64,000 nucleotides of DNA from NCBI GenBank assembly GCA_030248225.1, contig JASANE010000108.1, positions 1 to 64,000 of the forward strand, given 5' to 3'. The notes below the pieces were generated by a model. It searched no databases. It saw only the letters and a list, made by a program, of their open reading frames with translations, and had not been told where the DNA came from. A program made the position numbers and the translations under genes. Origin of the DNA: Trileptium ribeirensis (taxonomy: Eukaryota > Nematoda > Enoplea > Enoplida > Thoracostomopsidae). Below, piece by piece: positions 35,788-47,317 of the stretch (position 1 is its first letter; every line of letters starts with the position of its first letter).

Positions 35788-37253
35788 GAATTTAACAATA
35801 AGGAAGAAAATTGTAAATCAGTAAAATTTTAAGGTTTCGATTCGACATGTTTACATAGTTCCCATTCCAAAATTATATCGTATAGTAGTGAATCAGGTGA
35901 AATGTTGATACGAAGGAGATTCGCCTAGTAACTGCCACATATAGCTTGCCTTCAATTTCCACAACGTGGTAGTAGTTGGAACGAAAATATCATAACATCT
36001 TAAATTTTGTGTTTTAGGGGCTAATTAAGCTGGAATTTTCTAGAACAGATTACTTTCGAACATTTTCAGTTTCAAAATGTAAAATATATATATTTAAAAC
36101 TCGAAAACGTAATCACATGAAGCTCATTATCAAAACCCAGTTACGCAACGCTTATCTATATATACTTTTGCTTTGCCTTCTTACTTTAGCTTCGAAGCTT
36201 GAACATTTGTCACAATGCTATAGTTAGAATAAAATGTTTACAGCCAAGAAAAACACTCTAGTTCACATATTGAGAAACATTAATAGCTTAGTGATCTTTT
36301 TCTGCTCTCAACAACCTTGAAATTTTGTGAGCTTAAAGCCCAGGTTGCAAAGCTTTGTTGTTGATGCACCTAAACACGCCATATATGATGAAGTTTTACG
36401 GCGAGAAAGAACGCATTCGAACAAAAAGCACATACTGTCTTTATCATCAAGCACAATAAATTTTAACCTACATTTTCATTCTAAAGTCTGAGTTGCTATA
36501 ATGTGGCATTGTTTTCAGCTTCTGTCTGATGTTGGACGTAGTCGTTGATAAAGAACTGCAGTAAACACATACATCACAGTTAACTTTATAAATCAATTCC
36601 AACGGGATAATAAAAATGTTGTAGTAAAGTATTTAACTTCGCAGAGTCTACCAAAGGCGACGATAAATCCTTTAAGTCTTTCGGCAAACTGAGACTTGTT
36701 CGTAACCTACGTTTTATGTACATCAGTAAAATCAAAAATATATTGTCGCAGCGCTCATTCCGCAACTTTATATTTCCGCAAAGGCCACGAAATATATGTT
36801 GCGTTTTTCCAAAGTAATATACAGCAAATGGGGAGAATCTTTCGTGTGAATTTTTAGGTATTCAAGGGTGTTGATCTGGTCTCAAATGTGACAGAACCAA
36901 ACACACCATTATATATGTTCCTGTATTTGACGAGTTGAGCCAGAATGATGCATACATCTGGGCCCCCCATACTTCCCAATGTGGAGAGCAGGGCATACAA
37001 ACGTAAATAGACAAACACGAAACACCCTTATAAGTATAGCACTCTGGGCTATTTAATGCACTGTCAGTAAATCGGGTAACTCTAAACAAACGTACCCAAT
37101 TAGCGAAAACCGAAATGAAACATCCTCGAACCGCTGGTTTAAAAATAACTTTCCTGAGTATCTCGACGGAGAGTAGGAAATGTTGTGGGCTATTCCCCCT
37201 ACCAAGCCTGAATCAACACCCATAGTTATATTCCTAATAAACACTCTGCCTAA
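35788..37253. other. No gene recognised
   Basis: AT-rich; no domain-bearing ORF and no repeats identified. Confidence 0.45.
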
Positions 37254-37582
37254 TGCATGAGTAAACTTAAGCTGCGCCCCTTACCATCCTCTTTTGACAA
37301 AAGCGATTGCCATTCAGTTGTACACTGAACACAAATTTCATTTTTGCGTTAAAGAACAGAAATTAGTCCTTTTCATATTCCATACATTATAATTTGAAAA
37401 TGTTCGCGAACACACTGGTGTTAAAGCACAGGGACCGAATTGCATTCGCTAATGGCGTTATGGAACAGGAAAATGTCGAAACTGGATACGGCTGTTGAAA
37501 TTCGAGTTTTGTTCGCTAACAACGTTTTGTGTATGGTGTCAAAAGAGGATGGTTGGGGGCGCATCTTAAGTTTACTGTTGCA
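37254..37582. mobile_element. PIF/Harbinger-like MITE C
   Basis: The left TIR TGCATGAGTAAACTTAAG and right TIR (reverse complement) TGCAACAGTAAACTTAAG continue through TGCGCCCC to ACCATCCTCTTTTGAC, over 45 bp. The flanks are TAA at 37251-37253 and 37583-37585, the 3-bp TWA target of PIF/Harbinger. The 329 bp element carries no ORF of note. A truncated sibling in opposite orientation lies at 33654-33925. Confidence 0.85.
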
Positions 37583-37728
37583 TAAACCTAGACAACAGCA
37601 TTAGGCTAAGCATCGGCTGAATGGTTATAGGAAGTAACTAATATTTTAATTTTAACCCAATACTTTGTGGCTTTTCATCTCTTATGGTAGCGTACTATAA
37701 GCTGTGTTTGTCACATTAGTATTAAAAC

Positions 37729-38513
37729 TAGAGGTGTGCGCGTTCAAATATTTTTATGTAAGTGGGTACCCGTAAATGGGAGGATTATGCGCCGCCAGTT
37801 AGACTGTACCCCCGGCTCAGAGAATTTTTCAATCATCGAAGCACGCAACGTTTAAACATATTTGGGAGGATTTAGAAATTCATCATTATTGACAAAATTA
37901 TACTTCTGCATTTAACTTCGCAATAGTTAATTCCTTCGCATTAGCGTTCACCACCCAAATTGCAGGACAGACTGACGCATTTTCGTTACCTGCTGCCTGT
38001 AACCAATCATTTTAAATGAAAGGTCTTCCGCTTCGAGATATCGTGAAACTAGTCAGATCTCCGTCCATGATCTTTCAGTGATTCCCCAAGTCGCTTATTC
38101 GCTACCACAGCCTTTTAGGTAGCATCCACCGAAGGAATCGGTCCATCCACTCTCTCAGGCAGCTCTCAGTAAAGGGAAATTTAACCATTTCGATGACTGC
38201 TCCCACTTACCAATAAAGGCATCCACGAAGTGGGCACTAAGGGAAATCTCATAGTGGATTGCGGGCGCTAAAAGAACCACCAAGTTTCCAGCACATTGTT
38301 CACTACTTGGCACCATTATGTCTTTTTGATGGCGTAAAATGTACGGAGCCTGCTTGTCATTTCGACAACAGAGCTTACTTCTGAACGTGTAGGATCGTGA
38401 ATGTTACGGATACCTCAAGTTGCGGGTATCCGCTGCCCGCGGTAGCGCGATTTGAGCACATGCCAAATTTCCCCGCTGGAATCCGCGGGTACCTGTACCC
38501 AAGCAAAGCTCTG
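37729..38513. mobile_element. hAT MITE, copy 2
   Basis: The left terminus TAGAGGTGTGCGCG (first base mutated from C) and right terminus, as reverse complement, CAGAGCTTTGCTTGG fit hAT ends. The flanking octamers ATTAAAAC and ACGAAATC agree at five of eight positions, a decayed 8-bp duplication. Length (785 bp) and internal order match copy 1 at 29429. GGGTACC and CCGCGGGTACC words near the ends are typical of the superfamily. Confidence 0.8.
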
Positions 38514-38571
38514 ACGAAATCAGTTTTGTTTAATACTGCACGTACTACAAAATGCTGTAGCTTCTATATGA

Positions 38572-38997
38572 GTTAATATTTTCATGATTATGAAGAAAAA
38601 GCTGAGCGGCGGCCAGCCCCTAAGATCCACCTTGCGCCCATGTCACCGTCAGGCGCCGCATGTTTCCCAGCTGAAGATAGAAAAATTGCAGAAACGTATG
38701 GCTCTGCGCAATACCACATTAACGTTTGGGTGAACCCCAATATTCGTTTGGTATCAGCTGTTAAATCAAAGTTATTTGGGTAGTATCAGCTACCAAGTCG
38801 GCACCAGCCAATTGCATGGATATAAGACTGGCAATTATCGGTGGATGGCGTCATGTGGTAGCCAGTATTTCGATAAGGCAGTCCCGGTGACGTCGAAGCA
38901 AAGAGATCCAAAGTGGCGTCCAACAAAAAAATTTGTATTTCATACATGCACGGTTACTAGCAACGAAAATGATCTAGAACTCGACAGGCAATTTTAG
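38572..38997 (+). CDS. Exon-like frame with one internal TGA
   Basis: One frame is open from a TGA at 38569-38571 to TAG at 38995-38997, apart from a single TGA at 38731-38733. The first part (MIMKKKLSGGQPLRSTLRP, then a run rich in K, R and Q) and the second part (GNYRWMASCGSQYFDKAVPV, RDPKWRPTKKFVFHT) both have good protein-like composition. GG|GTGAAC at the TGA could be a donor, but the next acceptor is too close. It may be a recent pseudogene, or two exons. No family is recognised. Confidence 0.3.
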
Positions 38998-40519
38998 CTA
39001 AATTCGTGTATGTATATTTTTGTGTGTATAAATTGGGTGATTTTTTGGTGTAAGTTCCTTACCTTCCTGTTGCAACATTTCTTACCTAAATCACACTTTC
39101 TTTCGACGAGATGACAAAGAACAACAAAATGTGGGCGATCGTAAAGGTGGTCTAAACCGCGTAGACTCATAAGATACGCGCTCGGCTGTTGTTCACGTTG
39201 TCATGTAACAACGCCATCCGCCTGAAACCAACTGTCTTGATGTAACTAATAACTGCAGTTTTCTGACACAAGAGTTTACGTTCTAAGCTTGTACTGCAGT
39301 GCATAAGGCCACACAAAAAGAAATAATCTGAAGAACTGCTCAATTGCGCATATTTTCATTTTATGTCAACTACAACGCTTACTTACCTCAACAACATACG
39401 TTTCATGCTGTTTATCAGCTAAGTGTTCGGCATTATGTCTCGTGCATAATAGCGTGCGTGTATATTATGTAAGTAACGATTCATGTGGTGAACAGTACGT
39501 AGCTTGTTACAAAACGCATTTACCACAGATTTTACTTGTTAAAAGATTTGAGCCTTAAGCACTCAGCGACGCAACTTTAGAATTACCTTATTTTCGCCAA
39601 GTAAAAGAGTGCATCTTCAGTTCTACTATGACATACATATTCCTTCTGTTATAAAAGATAATATTTATAACTTACTGCCTGTCTAAACTTATGCACAACC
39701 ACACTGGCTCGCTGAACGGTACAGTTGCGAGTATAGTTTGTTTTATCATATAGAGAGTAAATGTGATTAAAAATAAACGGAATGCTATTGTGATTTGAGT
39801 CAGGCTTATTATTTCATCTTTGCAAGCGTGAAACGTTAATCACATAGTATACCTATTCGATTTTATATATTGAACGCACACATATATGGTATGTTTAAGA
39901 TATATATCTATATGTACATGTGTGCTTGGTTAATCCCTTAGACAGTTGTATTAAGAATACTACGCACATTTAACCATAATCCTAAATGAACGATAATATC
40001 TATTCATGCATGAACAATTTCGGCGACATATGATTAGTGTCAAAAGTTTATCACCTAAAAGTAGACTGTTCTGATTGGATACGTCTAAATAACAAGGGCA
40101 TTGCAATTATAATTATACAGCATGCGGTTTATATAACAGATATTTCGATTTCAGATATGCCTACATAGGCAGTTACAAACGTTTGGATTTTCCTTGAAAT
40201 AAATATTTTATCATAGGCTGTTCTCCAGAACTTAGATTTTTGAAAACTACATTCCAACACAAGCATTAATTGAAATAGTTATAAACTCATATAAGCAGTT
40301 AAATATGCTGAGCATAGAAATTAAAAGCTGTAATCATACAAAAATCGACGTGTTGTAGTTTGTGAGCAATACGTTTTTTTTTTTTTGTTATTTTCGTTAG
40401 GTTACGTATTGCTGTGTTAGGAAGTTGCACCATGCAGCTGCGTCAACGTTATTACAAAATATAAGTTTTGGTCTACAAGACTCAACTTGCGGTTATCGAT
40501 TGATGTATAATCAATTATA
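38998..40519. other. No gene recognised
   Basis: AT-rich with a poly-T run at about 40374-40386. No coding or repeat structure identified. Confidence 0.45.
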
Positions 40520-41130
40520 GCAGTGTATGATGATTTTCTTGGAACATTATTAAGGTTTATCGGATCATTATTTCATAACTTACTATAATGAATGCTGAAA
40601 CTTCTTGTAATGTTTCCACGAAAAAGGTGTTCAAATGGAGAAAACACTAGTGTGTTTACTGAATTCACAATCTACACAAATACAACAAATCCACACAAAT
40701 TTGAGGTTGCTTGCCAGTTTTAAAAAACAATCAGCGCCACTGTTTCATGATTTACTATAAACACAACCACATAATTAATGTTTATCTCAGTATTATTCCA
40801 TGATATTCCTTCAACATGTATTGAATTGATGTTTCTCGTGGCATTGTAGGAAACACCGTAACATTATTGATGTTCATGGTAACATTTTGTAATTTTCCTT
40901 AAACACAGGCACATTTATGTAAGTTTGAACTATTTAAGAATTTTCTATAACCACAGCCGCATTATTGATGTCTATCGTTACACTTCCCACAATTTGGATA
41001 AACACCAACATTGATTTTATCGTAACATTATTTGCATGGTTTTCTTTAAACGCAGTCACATTGTTGATGCTTTTATCGCAATATTTTTCAAGAATTACAA
41101 TAAACGCAAAACCATAACTACTGATACGTC

Positions 41131-41816
41131 GTTCATAGCGAAATATGTGCACTTACTCGATATCGTCAGCATATACACACGTGTGTATGCAAACATGACA
41201 TTCGTTTTATGTAACAACCTTCGTGAGTTGTTACATAAAGCAGGTTCTGCGTAACAACATTCGTACGTTGTTACGCAAAAACTCTTGTATGTAACAACAT
41301 GTTGTTACGTTCTGTTTATTACGCTCGAACGTTGTTACAAGCATTCGCAGCTTTGTAATAACAATCGAATGTTGTGACGAACAATGTTAACCATACATGC
41401 TCCCAGTCCGAGGTCTCAAGGTATGGTAGCCTGTGCCACGGGGCGAGCGGTCGGCTTGGTATATCAACTTGCGGTGGTGATTTCAGGACTTTATGCAGGT
41501 TTCACAAAATATTGCGTGCAGAATGTGGGCAGTTTTGTCTCTAGCAACCGCTTGCAAGAAACTAAAGTTGTTCAACTAGTTGTTACAATGCTGAGAATGC
41601 TTGTAACAACGTACGAGCGTAACAAACAGAACTTATCAACATTAGTAATGTTGTACATACAAGCGCTTATGCGTAAAAACGTACGAATGTTGTTACGCAG
41701 AACCCGCTTTGCGTAACAACTCACGAAGGTTGTTACATACTAACGAAAGTCATGTTTCCATACATACGTGTGTATATGCTGACGATGTTGAATAAGTGCA
41801 CACATTTATGTGTGAA
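41131..41816. mobile_element. Foldback element with palindrome-rich arms
   Basis: The arms 41131 to about 41390 and about 41580-41816 are inverted copies (GTTCATAGCGAAATATGTGC against the reverse complement GTTCACACATAAATGTGTGC, then ATCGTCAGCATATACACACG in both). Each arm holds a series of palindromes of the form GTAACAAC...GTTGTTAC, for example TGCGTAACAACATTCGTACG followed by TTGTTACGCA. A ~190 bp unique, GC-richer centre separates the arms. A fortuitous 110-codon ORF crosses the centre. No target duplication was resolved inside the satellite. Confidence 0.8.
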
Positions 41817-41896
41817 CCATGCCTGATGTTTATTGTTAAATTTTCTATAATTTTTAAACACAGCACATAATCAACCGTCGATCATGATATACTTTA

Positions 41897-42479
41897 CTGA
41901 AAAGTGTGACACTCTTCAGATTTCACGGACTATCTTCGCTTTATTTTGTAGTCGTTTTCGCACTTATCCTTCAGATGTATAACTCACTAAGTGTCCTTAT
42001 TCATGGACTACTAAATAAAATTCGCTAAAGGTTCTTGGACCATCGACTTATACCCCGCTCAGGTTCTTAGACGACTAAATTTACACCCAGCCATGTTTTG
42101 CACTACCATGTCAGATCCTGCCCAAGCTTTTTGGATCAGTATATCTGGGATCGAACGTTTTTAAAATATTGTTCGAAAACGTTTGAAAATATTCGACTCG
42201 CACACGGAACGGTGGGAGGGGCGGGTGAAATAGTAGTTCAAGTACCGGGGTACCCGAATGTAGTCGTTCACAAACATGGGTCGGGTATACATTTAATGAT
42301 ACAAAAACAAAAAAGGTAGCTGGATTTGGTTTTCCGAGAACATGGTTTTAATAATTATGTCTATTACCCACTTTGAGTGTCATGTACTTTTAGGGGCGTA
42401 AGGGTAAAAGCCACCGTGACGTATAGCGGACGAGGGCATGTAAAATTTGAAGAGTGTCAAATTCTTTAGTAGAGTCCTT
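41897..42479. mobile_element. TA-flanked MITE, copy 2 (Tc1/mariner-like)
   Basis: The left end CTGAAAAGTGTGACACTCTT and the right end (reverse complement) CTAAAGAATTTGACACTCTT are inverted repeats continuing CARATTT. Both ends abut TA (41895-41896 and 42480-42481). The terminus matches that of 4136-4453 (YWGAARAGTRTGACACT), so the two belong to one family. The interior is unlike copy 1 and has no transposase. Confidence 0.65.
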
Positions 42480-43100
42480 CGTAATCGACCCTTGACATAT
42501 TAATGCTTCTCTTAACACTTTTCCGGAATTTTCTGTAAACTCGTAATATTGATTAGCTCAACATTTTTTAATAAATCACTAAAACACTATCACAATATTA
42601 ATGCTTATCAAAACATTGTTCCATAATTTTCTATAAACACAGTCACATTATTGATGTTTATGGTAACATCTCCCACGATTTACTGGAGATATGATATCAT
42701 TGATGGTTATCGCCACAATGTTCCATGATATTCTATGAGCAGTGTTACATTATTGATGTTTATCGGAACATTTTCCACGATATTTGAAAGAATCACATTA
42801 TAGATGTTTAACGTGAAACTGTTCCATAAATTTTATAAACTCGGTTGCATTAGTGATGCTTGCTTATTATATAAGTGTTTCATCATTTTCTAAGACGACG
42901 TCATTATCTATATTATTATAATGTTCCGACAATTTCTATACACACACTCATATTTATTGATGTTTATTGTAACACTGTTACACGATTCTCTATAAACTCA
43001 GTTACATAATTGATATTCGTTGTAAAATTGTTCCATGGTTTTCTATAAGCAAAGCACAATCACACGAATGATGCTAATCGATGCATTGTGCCATGATTTA

Positions 43101-43650
43101 CAAGCGTTAATGATTTGTTGGATTTAGTAAAGCGTACAAGTATTCTCGGTAGTGTATTTCTTTAATTATATTCAGATTTTGAAAATGATCAAAATAACGG
43201 CGTAGCTGTTTTTGCTAAGGTAAAACTTGATCGGAATTTATAATTAATCGAAACATATTAACAATTCGTCATATTGTAGTTTGCTTCGTCAATGTTTTAT
43301 GTAAAATGAATTGTAATAAAGCAACGTTATTATAGCTTGTTAGGTGGATGGATTTTGTTAGGATAATACATCTTTAGAAATTCTTATAATTAATTTTTGT
43401 TGTAATGTAGCAATAATTGTCTTTTATTATTTTTAATTTATTACTTTAGGTAGTGAGGATCTCGAAATGAGCCTAATATTTAGCCATTAAATGGTATAAG
43501 GATATCGATCTATTGGCATTTTATCGGAGTTTAGAATCTTGTGCATGTGTACCACAACATATTGCAGTGATCGTACGTCATATATATAACTACTAGCGAG
43601 CAATTAATTAGCTGTTAGAACAGAATCACTAATTACGCACCGTTTCAAGT
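43101..43650. other. No gene recognised
   Basis: AT-rich; nothing identified. Confidence 0.45.
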
Positions 43651-43716
43651 GGGTAAGTGGTGTAGTGGTTAGCACGTCTATTGCGCATGCGGAAGGCACG
43701 GTGATTGATCCACCAT
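43651..43716 (+). tRNA. tRNA-derived pseudogene or SINE head
   Basis: GGTGTAGTGGTTAGCACG (43659-43676) is a canonical tRNA D-arm/box A sequence, followed by an anticodon-arm-like CTATTGCGCATGCGGAAGG and a degenerate box B (GGTGATTGATCC for GGTTCGATTCC). The anticodon stem is mispaired, U33 is absent and no 3' acceptor strand pairs with GGGTAAG. It is therefore a decayed tRNA (the arms recall animal tRNA-Ala-like SINE heads) rather than a working gene. A SINE body could extend to about 43880. Confidence 0.6.
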
Positions 43717-44431
43717 TGATCCATACATTAGCTTGAGCGGTATTTGGTCAAATAATAATCATAGTTTGTATTTGGTGATACCAACGTGATTCACGCGCAC
43801 GTCAATCTATGCGAAGAGTAACGAGCTCAATAATATCTGCATGCTCCGCAGCTTGCCGTGGGCTTGCGTAATTATTCTTCAACGTATAGCAGTGGCAAAA
43901 TGATATGTGGTAAAAATTGCTAATAGTTTTCATATATACCCGTATTATATATGTAAAGCGTTGTTTTAATCTTCGCTAGAAGCGTTAATTTTGTTTGAGA
44001 AGACATTACGCTAAACTGAGTGTTACCGTTTTATAGTTGTGATTTACAGTATTTGAAAGGGTGAAGACTTGGTGACACTTAAAATCAGCAACGGCCGAGA
44101 CTCAAAAACTCTAATTGGTTTGTAGTGCAAGCTTTCGTATTCGAAAAAGGTAAATTAGTATATTTCAACCGCAAAAATTGCTCGCCATAGCATGTCAAAA
44201 CCATAGCACGATTTAAACTGACTAACGTAATAGCCTTGTGACAAAATAATATTCATGATGTGTTGAATTTGGCTACTTCGTTGCATTTCGCAGTCTTGAA
44301 ACAATAATAATGTTTTTGTTAGCTGTCCATTTCATAAATAATGAGTCATTGTAAACACAAATGCAGGACATAAAACAGTATCCAATATGTTATGGCTGTC
44401 AGGAAGCTAACGACGTATATTCTTAACATAC
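43717..44431. other. No gene recognised
   Basis: Possible SINE body, then AT-rich sequence without features. Confidence 0.4.
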
Positions 44432-44695
44432 CTACATGCTCATAGGGGAGAGGGGTAGATAATAATTATCTTTTAGGCACGGACCACCCCCTTGGACTGT
44501 CGCTAATCTCCTCCTCCCCGCTCCGTGCTGACGGAGCTCAAAATTTTGGTAAACATAGACAAAAATTTGGGGAAATAAGCAAAAATGAAGAACAATATTG
44601 TGTCCTAAAAAATAGAAAATTTCTGCTCTACTCGACGTCCCCCACAAGCTGATCTTGGCGGGGAGGCCCAAGGCTCCCTATCCCCACTACGTGGA
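44432..44695. repeat. GC-flanked dispersed repeat, member 4
   Basis: G/C-rich ends (ATAGGGGAGAGGGGTAG on the left; CTCCCTATCCCCACTACG on the right, partly complementary) enclose GCTCAAAATTTTGGTAAAC and AAATTTGGGGAAATAAGCAA, the AT-rich core seen near 7600, 21215 and 32745. It may be a MITE with about 20 bp imperfect TIRs. Confidence 0.4.
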
Positions 44696-46191
44696 ACTTC
44701 GAACCGCGTGAATTATACTTGGTGTTAAGCACTGTTGTGACAAAATATTGTAGCTAGAATAGAAAGCTAATCTAAAATAAATACTAAATTTCCTGAGCAA
44801 AATATATATAAACACATCGTTTATCGTAAAGTTTAATGAATTCTCGAAAGTTTAGCAGTCTCTGCGCTTTTTGGCTTATACGATTTGGAACTAATGTTAC
44901 TAGCGGGTTACAAGTAGAACGGTCAATGTAGAGCTAGAACTTCTTCAACAGTAGCACTATACCAGTTTAAAATATGTTTAGCATCTAGTAGGTTTGACAG
45001 CATCGCTCCATTTGTTGTCTTGCAATACAAATATATAGCTTTATTTTGTGGGATATCCTTGTTGGTTAAGATGGACGTAGAACTTCAAATAGCACAGTTT
45101 AAACTGTTAAATTTGTGAGTTTGACAAGCTTGTTGCATTTTAGTGTCTTGCAACAATAAAGAGATTTTGATTTAGTAAGGTATACAAGTAATAAGGTCGA
45201 CCTAAGGATATCCTGAACTAATAATGATATACCAGCGTAAATTACGTTTAGTATGTTTGACTAAGCATATATTGGTCTTCTTGGTATGGCAAGCTCGTTT
45301 CATTTGTTGCCTTGCAACAATTAGATTTTGTTGTTGTAGGGTATACACTTAAGAAGGGAAAAATTAAAACCAGATCTCTATAAACATACATTGCTGCAAC
45401 GAATTGTGTTCTATAACTGCTAGATGATGGAACTTTTTAAATATTAAATAAAGTGTTTAAAAGATAAATCTGCGCGTTGCTAAGTTTATAAAAATTGAAA
45501 TGAAATGAAATGAAATATTAAAATTCCAGGCGTAAGCAGCGGAGCAGTGCCCACCTGCGTGGCTCCAATTTTTCGTGCGGTACCAGGCTCAGAGTGCTAA
45601 CTGGAGTCACAAGTGCCGCTCTCGCAATCGATTATACAAGCGAGGAATAAATTTTTGGCCATGAAATGTTCTTCTCTGCTTCATCTATCTGCGTCTGTTA
45701 TTCAGATACAATCACTTCCAGAATTCTATTCCTATCTAAAGCGTCAACCTTAATGATCGCGCATTTTTAAGCTCATATTTTTGCTGGATATTGAAATAAT
45801 TAACTAAAATTCTCGGATATGAGTCGAACACAGTTCAGCTAAGCCAAGTTTTTCGTCTCGGTGAGGAACTGTCACGTATGGAGTTTGAAATATCAGTAAA
45901 TGGTGGGAAGTTTTAGTTTCGCCGCGCTACAGTTTAGCCATAATGCCTAACAAAAGGCTCATTCAAATGATTAGTTAGTTAATTAAATCAATTTGTGATC
46001 GGCCTGGGGAGAAAAAAAGTTTGGATTTAGTAAGTATATATTCAAATTAAGTTGAGGAATACAATATATGGAGTTATTCCATTTTACCCAGAGCTTTTAG
46101 AACCAGAATATTCAATTTTGTCCATTTATCACTCGCAGTGCACTAAACTAAAACAACATTAATTTACGTCAAAAACATTGTGTACCCTTAG
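44696..46191. other. No confident gene; GAAAT microsatellite
   Basis: A (TGAAA)n run lies at 45496-45516. A GC-richer stretch follows at 45525-45640 (CAGTGCCCACCTGCGTGGCTCC), possibly SINE-derived. The rest is AT-rich and featureless. Confidence 0.4.
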
Positions 46192-46401
46192 TTAGTAATG
46201 TCACGCCCGACTTCATCTGTATGTTGTACAGTGTTTCCCAATTCGTGCTGGTGGAAGTATCGAATGGGATTGCACAATTGCTTGTGGCATATCCAAACAA
46301 CAGAGGAACTAATTAAGAGATGTTATGCGATTGGGGACTTCGCAAGGCTTGCAAATCATACTGCTGGTGCCAATAATTCTGGTGGCGGCGCTGGACATTA
46401 A
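46192..46401 (+). CDS. Possible terminal exon
   Basis: After an acceptor-like TGTGTACCCTTAG, a 69-codon frame (ATG at 46198) runs to TAA. The peptide is Cys/Trp-rich at first, then TTEELIKRCYAIGDFARLAN, ending in a glycine-rich GGGAGH tail. Composition is protein-like but unrecognised. It could be the last exon of the plus-strand gene suspected upstream, or chance. Confidence 0.25.
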   Translation, partial: LVMSRPTSSVCCTVFPNSCWWKYRMGLHNCLWHIQTTEELIKRCYAIGDFARLANHTAGANNSGGGAGH

Positions 46402-47317
46402 AGTGTTTTATATACTGAGCTATAAGAAACTACACATTAATTGAATTCGACCTCATTGGACTCGCGAGCGAAGCGAGCGAATGAAACGAGAATTTTCAAT
46501 TTTGGCTCTGTGGGGGGCGAGGTGCTGCTTTTTTTTTTTTGGTGTTGGCGGCCCCGCACCAAAAATTTGGGTTGTGTCGATCAAGACAGCTCATTCAACC
46601 GCAATGCAGTTTAGTTTAGTGCCGGACCCTCTTTCTTTTTTTTTTTAAGATAAGTAAGACAATTCTTACTCCTCTCTTTCGCCCCCCTCTCCTTTTTTTT
46701 CTTTTTTACAAGAAAAGAACCCCAAACAAAAGCAATCCTTTTCCCTTCCCCTTTTCCCCCCTTAAAAAAATCTTCCACCACTTCCCAATCCGAGTCATAA
46801 GCTAATCCCGGTCCCAACTCTAAGTAAAGAGGGGAAAAACTTTGTTTTTTTTGCTTTATTTGCGTTTTGCTTCTTGCCACACAACCTCATCGCGATCAAA
46901 ATAAACTTCAAACACATCCTCTCCACTCCCTCTTCAAATTAATAAAAAAATTTCTTTGGCGTTATTTTTCTCCTTCTTCTTTCTTCGGCTAATATCGTTT
47001 AATCAATTATTAATTTGTTTTTATTTTTTTCTCCGTTTTATGTTTGTTTACTTCATCTCGGTCAAAAGAGGAGCCAGATTACCCACACCCTATCATCCTC
47101 CCCCCCCCTACTTGTCCCTTTTTTCCCTCTCAGACGCTCCTCCCGCCAGCCCCACGCTTTCCCCCTTTTCCGTTTAAATAATTAAAAAGTAATAAACGTG
47201 TTACAAAATTGAAAAAAAAAAAAAAAAGGAAAAAGAGAAAAAACAGGTAATATGTGAAGGTCGCGCAGAACTCCCACGATTCTCCCCCAACAAAACAAGA
47301 GCAACAACGAAGAATAG
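46402..47317. other. Pyrimidine-rich skewed tract
   Basis: A GCGAGCGAAGCGAGCGAA palindromic motif lies at about 46463-46480. From about 46620 to 47175 the plus strand is dominated by C and T runs, followed by a 15-A run (47212-47226). ORFs here are low complexity on both strands. The tract abuts the left LTR boundary at 47318. Origin unknown. Confidence 0.5.

Larger units (their letters stand above)
40520..43100. repeat. Degenerate ~50 bp satellite array
   Basis: A unit approximating CACATTATTGATGTTTATCG, then TAACATTGTTCCATGATTTT and CTATAAACACAGT, recurs every 47-53 bp. Examples of the TTGATG anchor are 42651, 42700, 42753, 42801 and 42853, and on the left 40867, 40965, 41012 and 41064. 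The array is interrupted by two mobile elements (41131-41816 and 41897-42479), so it predates them. Confidence 0.8.

Noticed and set aside
41384..41716. 110-codon plus ORF in the foldback element
   Set aside because: It runs from the centre into the palindromic arm, and its second half is translation of the inverted repeat.
46611..46880. Lysine-rich 89-codon minus ORF and its plus-strand neighbour at 46956
   Set aside because: Direct by-product of the pyrimidine tract; no domain.
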